From: JALHQU01 sp043745295 | GTDB lineage: Bacteria; Planctomycetota; Planctomycetia; Gemmatales; Gemmataceae | Direction: 5' to 3' | Assembly (NCBI GenBank): GCA_043745295.1 | Contig: JAYTTN010000684.1 | Coordinates: 1-14,727, forward strand | Length of the DNA stretch: 14,727 nucleotides | Shown: positions 7,126-12,569 of the stretch, one piece after another | How positions within the stretch are numbered: position 1 is the stretch's first letter | Layout: every line of letters starts with the position of its first letter | Program-made: the position numbers and the translations under genes | Notes under the pieces: model-generated | What the model was told of the DNA's origin: nothing | The model's database searches: none | What the model saw: only the letters and a program-made list of their open reading frames with translations

Positions 7126-7131
7126 TATCAT
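7126..7131 (+). promoter_or_regulatory. TATCAT, possible -10 of the ABC-F gene
   Basis: TATCAT matches TATAAT at 5 of 6 and lies about 50 bases before the ABC-F start. The 17-base-upstream position is C-rich and not -35-like. The flanking TCG is shared with the element before the serine hydrolase. Confidence 0.3.
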
Positions 7132-7181
7132 GACAGATTGACCCGCCTCCCTCTCCCGTCCCCACCCGGAACCCGCCGCGC

Positions 7182-8975
7182 ATGGCCACGCTGCTCCAGA
7201 TTTCCAACGCCTGCAAGAGCTACGGCGAGCAGGTGCTGCTCGACCACGCCGACGCCGTCATCAGCGACAACACCAAGGTCGGGTTCGTCGGCCGGAACGG
7301 GGCCGGCAAAAGTACCCTCCTGCGCATCCTGCTGGGCGAAGAGGAACTGGACAGCGGCGAGGTCATCCGCCACCCCAGCCTTCGCCTGGGCTACCTGCGG
7401 CAGCACGACCCGTTCCTGCCCGAGGAGACGACGCTCGAATACCTGATGCGGGACAGCGGCCAGCCGGACTGGCGGTGCGGCGAGGTGGCCGGCGAGTTCG
7501 AGATCAAGGGGTCGTACCTGGACGGGCCGATCGCCAAGCTGTCCGGCGGCTGGCAGACGCGGGCGAAGCTGGCCGCACTGCTGCTGCACGAGCCGAACCT
7601 GCTGCTGCTCGACGAGCCGACGAACTTCCTCGACCTGCGGACGCAAATCCTGCTCGAACACTTCCTGCGGAACCACCGCGCGGCGTGCGTCGTCGTGTCG
7701 CACGACCGCGCGTTCCTGATGGCCACCTGCACGCACACGCTGGACATCTCGCGCGGCAAGCTGACCACCTTCCCCGGCAAGATCGACGCCTTCCTCGTCT
7801 TCCAGGCGGAGAAGCGGCTGCACGAGGAGCGGTCGAACGTGGCCATCATGGCGAAGCGGAAGCAGCTGGAGGAGTTCATCGCGCGGAACAAGGCCCGCGC
7901 CGCCACCGCCAAGCTGGCCCAATCCAAGGCGAAGGCGCTGGAGAAGCTGGAGGTCGCCGAGATCGAGTACGACCTGCCGACGGCGAACATCCGCGCCCCG
8001 CAGATCGAACCCCGCAAGGGGTCGGCGGTGCGGTGCCGCGACCTGGCCATCGGCTACGCCGAGCGGGTCATCGCGTCGGACATCCAACTGGAGATCGAAC
8101 ACGGCCAGCGGGCCGCCATCGTCGGCGACAACGGCCAGGGCAAGACGACGTTCCTCCGCACCATCGTGGACTCGCTGACGCCGCTGGAGGGCGAGGTGAA
8201 GTGGGGGTACGGGTGCAAGATCGGCGTGTACGCCCAGCACGTGTACACCAGTCTGCCGCCGAAGTTCACCGTGCTGGAGTACCTGCGGTCGAGGTCGGCC
8301 GTCGGCACGAACGACCAGAAGATCCTCGACCTGGCCGGGTCGTTCCTGTTCCGCGGCGGGGCGGTGGAGAAGCCGGTGTCGGTGCTGAGCGGGGGCGAAC
8401 GGGCCCGCCTGTGCATGGCCGCGCTGCTGCTGAGCGAACTGAACGTGCTGATCCTGGACGAGCCGGGCAACCACCTGGACGTGGACACGGTGGAGGCGCT
8501 GGCCGAGGCCCTCACGTCGTACAAGGGGACGGTCATCTTCACCAGCCACGACCGCTTCTTCATGAGCCGCGTGGCGACGTGCATCATCGAAGTGCGCGAC
8601 GGCCACGTCACGAACTACAGCGGCGACTACGACACTTACGTCTATCAGGTGAACAAGGAGATCGAGGCCGGCGAGCGGGAGCTGGCGGCGAAGCTCGGCA
8701 AGGCCCCGCCGGCGGTCGCGGGACCGGGCCGCGCCGTGGCCCGCACCGTCCGCCGCACCGAGAAGGAAGTGCGGAAGGAGCTGAAGACCACCGAGAAGGC
8801 CGTCGCGCAACTGGACGCCCAGCGGAAGCAAGTCGCGGCCGACCTGGACGCCACCACCAGCGACGCCGCCTTCGCCCGGCTGGAGGGCGAACTGGCCGCC
8901 GTCACGACGAAGCTGGCCGAGGCCGAGGACCAGTGGGCCGTGCTGAACGAGGAGCTGGGCGAGAGCGAGGGGTGA
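7182..8975 (+). CDS. ABC-F family ATPase (597 aa)
   Basis: This is a soluble protein with two ATP-binding cassettes and no membrane segments, as in ABC-F proteins, which act on ribosomes (translation factors such as EttA/Uup, or antibiotic protection). Cassette 1: Walker A GRNGAGKST (37-45), signature LSGGW (120-124), Walker B LLLLDEPTNFLD (140-151), switch SHDR (173-176). The charged helical linker about 205-260 is the ABC-F signature arm, with no long antibiotic-resistance-type extension evident. Cassette 2: Walker A GDNGQGKTT (315-323), LSGGE (402-406), Walker B VLILDEPGNHLD (422-433), SHDR (455-458). In cassette 2 the usual DEPTNHLD has Gly in place of Thr. The C-terminal 80 residues are a lysine/glutamate-rich coiled coil, as in Uup. 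Exact subfamily and role are not decided. The stop overlaps the next ATG (TGATG), so translation of the next gene is probably coupled. Confidence 0.95.
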   Translation: MATLLQISNACKSYGEQVLLDHADAVISDNTKVGFVGRNGAGKSTLLRILLGEEELDSGEVIRHPSLRLGYLRQHDPFLPEETTLEYLMRDSGQPDWRCGEVAGEFEIKGSYLDGPIAKLSGGWQTRAKLAALLLHEPNLLLLDEPTNFLDLRTQILLEHFLRNHRAACVVVSHDRAFLMATCTHTLDISRGKLTTFPGKIDAFLVFQAEKRLHEERSNVAIMAKRKQLEEFIARNKARAATAKLAQSKAKALEKLEVAEIEYDLPTANIRAPQIEPRKGSAVRCRDLAIGYAERVIASDIQLEIEHGQRAAIVGDNGQGKTTFLRTIVDSLTPLEGEVKWGYGCKIGVYAQHVYTSLPPKFTVLEYLRSRSAVGTNDQKILDLAGSFLFRGGAVEKPVSVLSGGERARLCMAALLLSELNVLILDEPGNHLDVDTVEALAEALTSYKGTVIFTSHDRFFMSRVATCIIEVRDGHVTNYSGDYDTYVYQVNKEIEAGERELAAKLGKAPPAVAGPGRAVARTVRRTEKEVRKELKTTEKAVAQLDAQRKQVAADLDATTSDAAFARLEGELAAVTTKLAEAEDQWAVLNEELGESEG

Positions 8976-9583
8976 TGTCGCAAGGATCGCCCACTACCGC
9001 CGCCGCACTGCCGGTGCTGGAATTCGCAAGCCTCCCGCAACGGCACCCAGGACCGATGGGGGTGTCGCTGCTGTCGCAACTCGCGCCGCACGCCGCCGTT
9101 CGGTTGGTGGGTGCGACAGGGGGCACCTCGCGAGCGATCACGATCCGTTGGCGGCCAAGAGACAGTAGGAGTCAGGAGCAAACTCTCATCCGTGTCCTCG
9201 ACTGGTCGGCTTGCTCAAGCGCGTGGGGCGCGGTGCCGGAAACCCTCGTGGCGGCCATTCCCGAACAGGACCGCACAGAATACGCGGCAATCGGTGTGAT
9301 GGCACTTCTCGTCAGCGAATTGGAACGCGGCGTACTTGAAGAAGTTCTCCAGATCGGCAGTGGCGGGGATTACAATGTGCGTGTGGCGGGTTCTTCGGAC
9401 CCAATCCAAGTGGAAGTGAGCGGGGTGCTACAGGACAACAGCGGCACGACGATCACGAAGAGAGTCAGCGAGAAAAAGGCGCAGGTTCTGACGCGTCAGA
9501 AGCAAGGGTTCGTCTCGGCAACCGCCTTCGAGCACAAAGCGAGCGGCGTGTACTCGCGGCTCGCCTTCGTGACAAAGTCCTGA
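8975..9583 (+). CDS. Uncharacterised protein with PD-(D/E)xK-like D...ExS pattern (202 aa)
   Basis: No function is assigned. The ATG overlaps the ABC-F stop by one base, and GAGGGG lies just before it, indicating translational coupling. Residues 60-125 look alpha/beta (ITIRWRPRD, TLIRVLDW, TEYAAIGVMALLVSELERG). The most conserved-looking part is GSGGDYNVRV (128-137) followed by DPIQVEVSG (142-150), then a basic helix KRVSEKKAQVLTRQKQGFVS (162-181) and a strand ending RLAFVTK. A glycine-preceded Asp followed by a hydrophobic strand with ExS resembles the D...ExK core of PD-(D/E)xK nucleases with Ser in place of Lys. From memory, proteins with this 'VEVSG' core recur in Gemmataceae as hypothetical proteins. 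The first 50 residues are less certain and M28 is an alternative start. The gene forms a pair with the TPR-like gene 20 bases downstream. G+C is lower than in neighbours. Confidence 0.75.
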   Translation: MSQGSPTTAAALPVLEFASLPQRHPGPMGVSLLSQLAPHAAVRLVGATGGTSRAITIRWRPRDSRSQEQTLIRVLDWSACSSAWGAVPETLVAAIPEQDRTEYAAIGVMALLVSELERGVLEEVLQIGSGGDYNVRVAGSSDPIQVEVSGVLQDNSGTTITKRVSEKKAQVLTRQKQGFVSATAFEHKASGVYSRLAFVTKS

Positions 9584-9589
9584 ATTGGC

Positions 9590-9594
9590 GGAGG
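9590..9594 (+). promoter_or_regulatory. Ribosome binding site of the TPR-like gene
   Basis: GGAGG is placed 9 bases before ATG 9604. It fixes the start and shows that this gene can be translated independently of the upstream gene. Confidence 0.6.
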
Positions 9595-9603
9595 AAGCCG
9601 ACA

Positions 9604-10668
9604 ATGCCGAGATTGATCATTGCTGACCCGAACGGCACCGCGAGCGTGCTGGGCATGGAAGCGATCGGCGCGCTCGGACGCGGAGACACGGCACTCGCCC
9701 AGCAGAAGCACGGCGAAGCCGGGCGCGTCCTGGAGCGGCGGATGAAGGCTGTTAGCCGCGCGCGGGAGAAGCACTACCTCCGGTTCCTCGCGGCCACGCA
9801 GTTCTACAAGGGCGGGCATTACCAACACGCTGCGGAACTGGCGGAGAAGATCGACCCGAAGTTGCTGGACGCGCGCGCCCGCGAGTTGCTGCCAAACTTT
9901 TTGACGGATATCCGCGACCGGTCGGGGGCGGGGTATGCCCCCCGCATCGGAACCGAACTGAAAGCACTCTGGGAAGCGCGCGATTGGAACGGGTTGCTCG
10001 CCACGCTCGCCGATCACCAGTACGTGTTGCCGACGAGCTCGATGGCGTACACCCGTGCGATGGCTTGCCTGCATCTCGGGAAGCTCCGGACCGCTGCGGT
10101 GTTCTTCGCTCTCGCGTACCGCGATGTGGATGTGGAGCGACGATACCTCAACTCCACGGTTGCGTTCCCGGTTCTCTTCGCACAAATGGGGCACTTCGAT
10201 GAGGCGGCGGAGTTCCTCGTCCATCTGAACGAACTATTCCCTGGCCCTCTCGTCAGCACGAGTATCGCCGTGGTGTCGTTCTTGCGGTGGCAATCGGCCG
10301 AGGAGCCGAAGCGAGCCGCGCTTGCCGCCGAAGTGCTCGACGCCATGTCCGACGCATGGGCGTCGTATCAACTCCTTCCGTTCGAACGTCGGGAGGATGT
10401 CCGCGCTCGCCAGCACTTGGCGGTCGGCTTGGGCGCGGCGGCCCTGACTTGCCTTTGGCTGGGGCAGAGTGAACGCGCCCGTGAGTACAGAGCGATTGCG
10501 ATACGACTGGATCGGGAACAGGCACTGGCCGTCCCATCGTGGTTCGAGAACCCACCGACCTCGCGCGCGAACGACTTGCCTGTCGCGGACGGGCTCACTG
10601 CCGCGCTTCGTCGCCTTGCGGAACGGCATCGGGAAGCGGATCAACCCGCATTTCCCGTCGCCGCCTGA
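9604..10668 (+). CDS. TPR-like helical repeat protein, uncharacterised (354 aa)
   Basis: The ATG follows a clear GGAGG (9590-9594, 9 bases away) and lies 20 bases after the preceding stop, so the two genes form an operon-like pair. The protein is almost wholly alpha-helical, with degenerate tetratricopeptide-like helix pairs. These are KHYLRFLAATQFYKGGHYQH (57-76) with AAELAEKI, AYTRAMACLHLGKLRTAAVF (148-167), and TVAFPVLFAQMGHFDEAAEF (185-204) with LVHLNELFPG; another helical pair lies at 270-300 (AALTCLWLGQSERAREYRAI). No signal peptide or membrane span is present, so it is probably a cytoplasmic scaffold or partner-binding protein. The N-terminal MPRLIIADPNG is a short strand before the helices. 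No catalytic motif is seen. Codon use is less GC-biased than in the ABC-F gene. What it binds is unknown; the 202-residue neighbour is the obvious candidate. Confidence 0.8.
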   Translation: MPRLIIADPNGTASVLGMEAIGALGRGDTALAQQKHGEAGRVLERRMKAVSRAREKHYLRFLAATQFYKGGHYQHAAELAEKIDPKLLDARARELLPNFLTDIRDRSGAGYAPRIGTELKALWEARDWNGLLATLADHQYVLPTSSMAYTRAMACLHLGKLRTAAVFFALAYRDVDVERRYLNSTVAFPVLFAQMGHFDEAAEFLVHLNELFPGPLVSTSIAVVSFLRWQSAEEPKRAALAAEVLDAMSDAWASYQLLPFERREDVRARQHLAVGLGAAALTCLWLGQSERAREYRAIAIRLDREQALAVPSWFENPPTSRANDLPVADGLTAALRRLAERHREADQPAFPVAA

Positions 10669-10717
10669 GTGACCGCCCTCGCGCCACCAACCGTGGGACG
10701 ATCCGCGTCATTCTACA

Positions 10718-10729
10718 CGCCGCGCGGCG
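10718..10729. other. Palindrome CGCCGCGCGGCG in a convergent gap
   Basis: This perfect 12-base palindrome lies in the 73-base gap between the converging TPR-like and Uma2 genes. It could fold in transcripts from either side, but no T-run follows on either strand, so an intrinsic terminator is not established. Confidence 0.3.
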
Positions 10730-10741
10730 CGGTTGCCGCCG

Positions 10742-11407
10742 TCACCGGGATTCCAGCGCGTAGCTCGCCAGGCCGTCGGCGACATCCGCGCGGGTGAGGC
10801 GGAAGGAGCGGTCGAAGGTTGCCGACTTCACCCACCCGCCGGACTTCCGCGCGGCGGTGTACCCTTTCGACCCGTGCCGGTGGACGTCCAGCCTCGGCGT
10901 CATCTCGCGGGCGTCGATGACCCAGTATTCGGGGATGCCGGCGTCGTGGTACGCCGACATCAGCCACGCCGTGTCCTTGTCCACCGAACTGGCACTGACG
11001 ATCTCGATCACCACGTCCGGCGTGCCCCGCATTTCGGTCGCGTGCCCCTTCGCCCCGGAGCGCAACACCACCCGCTTCGCGGCGAACGTCTCGGTGGACA
11101 CGAACATGCCGTCCGGGTTCGTCGCCAACTCCGCATCGGCGTTCGTCAGCCTCATACCGTCGCAGACGTAGAAGCCCAATCGTCCTTCGCGGACGAGCCG
11201 GTTCAGACACTCCGTGACGGCGGATTTCACGAAGTTGTGCGAGAACAGTTCTTCCATGCGGAGGTCCACCCGCACTTCGCCGTGGATGAATTCGATCCGC
11301 CCCTCGTCGGGGAACTCGTCGGAGTGCGTCCAGGTCACGAACGTGTCGAAGTCCCGCACCCAGGCCGGGACGTGAATCGCGGTGTCGTGCGGAGTGAGGA
11401 CGGTCAT
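10742..11407 (-). CDS. Uma2-family (DUF820) endonuclease-like protein (221 aa)
   Basis: Uma2/DUF820 proteins have a PD-(D/E)xK nuclease fold and are strongly expanded in cyanobacteria and planctomycetes; their cellular role is largely unknown. Here the N-terminal domain includes GRIEFIHGEVRVDL (36-49, the usual xxELIDGxV segment). NPDGMFVS (98-104) supplies one acidic residue, and PDVVIEIVSASS (130-141) the second acid and E135. YHDAGIPEYWVIDAR (153-167) is the family hallmark. The lysine that many members carry four residues before that tyrosine is Leu149 here, so catalytic competence is uncertain. Length (221) is normal for the family. The ATG at 11407 has AGGTG five bases upstream. The gene stands alone on the minus strand, downstream of the secretin pair but separated from it by a strong terminator-like hairpin. 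Confidence 0.9.
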   Translation of the reverse strand: MTVLTPHDTAIHVPAWVRDFDTFVTWTHSDEFPDEGRIEFIHGEVRVDLRMEELFSHNFVKSAVTECLNRLVREGRLGFYVCDGMRLTNADAELATNPDGMFVSTETFAAKRVVLRSGAKGHATEMRGTPDVVIEIVSASSVDKDTAWLMSAYHDAGIPEYWVIDAREMTPRLDVHRHGSKGYTAARKSGGWVKSATFDRSFRLTRADVADGLASYALESR

Positions 11408-11427
11408 GGGTCACCTGACGGGAAAAA

Positions 11428-11452
11428 GCCACCGGCGCGACGGCCGGTGCCA
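11428..11452. repeat. REP-like palindromic unit 1
   Basis: Besides pairing with unit 2, this unit folds on itself: CACCGGC and GCCGGTG flank a 6-base centre (GCGACG on the plus strand). Unit 2 has the same stem with a different centre, which indicates a mobile or duplicated intergenic element. Confidence 0.55.
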
Positions 11453-11460
11453 GCAGACCC

Positions 11461-11466
11461 ATTCTA
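11461..11466 (-). promoter_or_regulatory. TAGAAT, possible -10 for the Uma2 gene
   Basis: Minus-strand TAGAAT (5 of 6 to TATAAT) lies in the 29-base loop between the two palindromic units, about 53 bases before the Uma2 ATG. The -35 position falls inside unit 2 and is not consensus-like. If real, the leader would contain only unit 1 and the T-run. Confidence 0.25.
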
Positions 11467-11481
11467 CCGATTGGGTACTGG

Positions 11482-11505
11482 TGGCACCGGCCGCCGCGCC
11501 GGTGG
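11482..11505. repeat. REP-like palindromic unit 2
   Basis: CACCGGC and GCCGGTG flank CGCCGC. It lies in inverted orientation to unit 1 with a 29-base gap, beginning 9 bases after the lipoprotein gene ends. Confidence 0.55.
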
Positions 11506-11513
11506 GACGGTCC

Positions 11514-12569
11514 TCACTGCCGGTGGATCACCACCGGCTGTAGCATGCCGTCGGGGCGGAGTTCCCCGACGGGCCCGACCGGCGGCGGGGTCACGCCGCC
11601 CGGCGGCGGCCAGACGAACGGCTGGCTGCCGGACCCCGGCGGGCTGGGCAGCGTCGGCGGCAGGTTGCCCGGCATCGTCGGCAGACCGGGTTGCGGCCCG
11701 AACGCCGCCGGCGGCCGGATCGTCGGCATCGCCGGTTGGATCGGCTGACCGGGGGCCGGCAGCGCCCACGCCGCGGACGTGACCCGCGACCCGTTCGGCC
11801 CGGCCGTCGTGGTCATCGGCGTGAAGTTTCCCGCCTGCTGGACCGGCGGCGTGGTCGAGCCGCCCATCGTCGCCCCACCACTCATCAGGAAGTCGTTCGG
11901 GGAGGGCACTCCGCGGGTGACGCCCGGCCCCGCTGACGCGGCGGTCATCGGGCGGCCCGTCGCCTTGTCGATCACCGCCGGCGGGCCGTCGCGGGCCACG
12001 CTCACTTTCATCACCTGATGGAACAGGTCGGGCGACTTCAGCGCCGGGTTCGGCGTGTATCGCACTTGGATGGCGAGTTGGTCCACGTCGGTCCAGTCGG
12101 TCGGCCACGGGAACACGAACACGTAGTGCTTGCCGAACCGCTCGTCGTTCGCCACCAGCGACTTCAGCGTCACCGGGTCGATGTTCACCACCTCGTCCTT
12201 CTTCGCCGCCGCGCCCGCCGGTCGAAGCGTCGCGTCCGACACCATCAGCGTCAGTTGGCCGTCGGCGTCGGCCGGCTTGCGGTCCGTGCCGAGCAGGTAC
12301 ATCCGCCCGAGCAGAGCCTTCGTGGGCAGGCCGCTCCGGGTCGTGTCCGGCAGCTCCTGGAGGCCCGGCTCGACCATGCAGATGAGTTGGGCCGGCGGGA
12401 CGGGCTTGGTCAGCCCGACGGCGCGCAGCACGTCGGCGCGGCTCTTGGCGGCGGACTGGCAGCCCGCCCCGCCCAGGGCGACGGCCGCGAGCGCGACCGT
12501 CAGCCCCAGGACTCCCCGCGTCCGGCTGCGGCGAACCGTCCCCGCGGTCAGCGTGTGTACGGGCCCCAT
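11514..12569 (-). CDS. Putative lipoprotein with proline-rich tail, coupled to the secretin (351 aa)
   Basis: The protein starts with an export signal: basic residues (RRSRTR, 13-18), a hydrophobic core (GVLGLTVALAAVALGG, 19-34) and a cysteine at 37 in GGAGCQS. This is a lipobox-like site, although position -3 is Gly, not the usual Leu. Residues 40-215 form a mixed, probably beta-rich domain (LICMVEPGLQELPD, GRMYLLGTDRKP, HYVFVFPWPTDW, DQLAIQVRYTPNP). From about 215 to the end the chain is rich in Pro, Gly, Thr and Gln and probably disordered. The ATG lies inside the secretin gene (22-base overlap in another frame) and is preceded by AGGAGGGAG, the strongest Shine-Dalgarno in the window. A pilotin or accessory role for the secretin is inferred from gene order and envelope location; sequence similarity to GspS or PilF/PilW is not apparent. 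Confidence 0.82.
   Translation of the reverse strand: MGPVHTLTAGTVRRSRTRGVLGLTVALAAVALGGAGCQSAAKSRADVLRAVGLTKPVPPAQLICMVEPGLQELPDTTRSGLPTKALLGRMYLLGTDRKPADADGQLTLMVSDATLRPAGAAAKKDEVVNIDPVTLKSLVANDERFGKHYVFVFPWPTDWTDVDQLAIQVRYTPNPALKSPDLFHQVMKVSVARDGPPAVIDKATGRPMTAASAGPGVTRGVPSPNDFLMSGGATMGGSTTPPVQQAGNFTPMTTTAGPNGSRVTSAAWALPAPGQPIQPAMPTIRPPAAFGPQPGLPTMPGNLPPTLPSPPGSGSQPFVWPPPGGVTPPPVGPVGELRPDGMLQPVVIHRQ

Larger units (their letters stand above)
11423..11505 (-). terminator. Large inverted repeat with T5, terminator of the secretin/lipoprotein pair
   Basis: The arms 11429-11452 and 11482-11505 are 24 bases long and complementary at 23 positions. The one exception is an A/C mismatch on the plus strand but a U.G wobble in minus-strand RNA. 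The second arm in the minus direction is followed by GC and then TTTTT (plus-strand A-run 11423-11427). The lipoprotein stop is at 11514-11516. This fits an intrinsic terminator on the minus strand. The structure also lies upstream of the Uma2 ribosome site and could act as an attenuator if transcription enters from above. Confidence 0.65.

Noticed and set aside
6941..7216. Longer N-terminus for copy B
   Set aside because: It would overlap the ABC-F start, whereas the ATG at 6940 has a GAGG at proper distance.
7128..8831. 567-codon frame antisense to the ABC-F gene
   Set aside because: Composition is Gln/Arg/Val-rich with no motifs, while the plus strand has a complete ABC-F protein.
9111..9299. 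62-codon frame overlapping the 202-residue gene
   Set aside because: It is out of frame with the conserved-looking D...ExS part, with Ser/Arg-rich content and no ribosome site.
10718..10729. Intrinsic terminator between the converging genes
   Set aside because: The palindrome is GC-rich but has no T-run on either strand; kept only as a palindrome.
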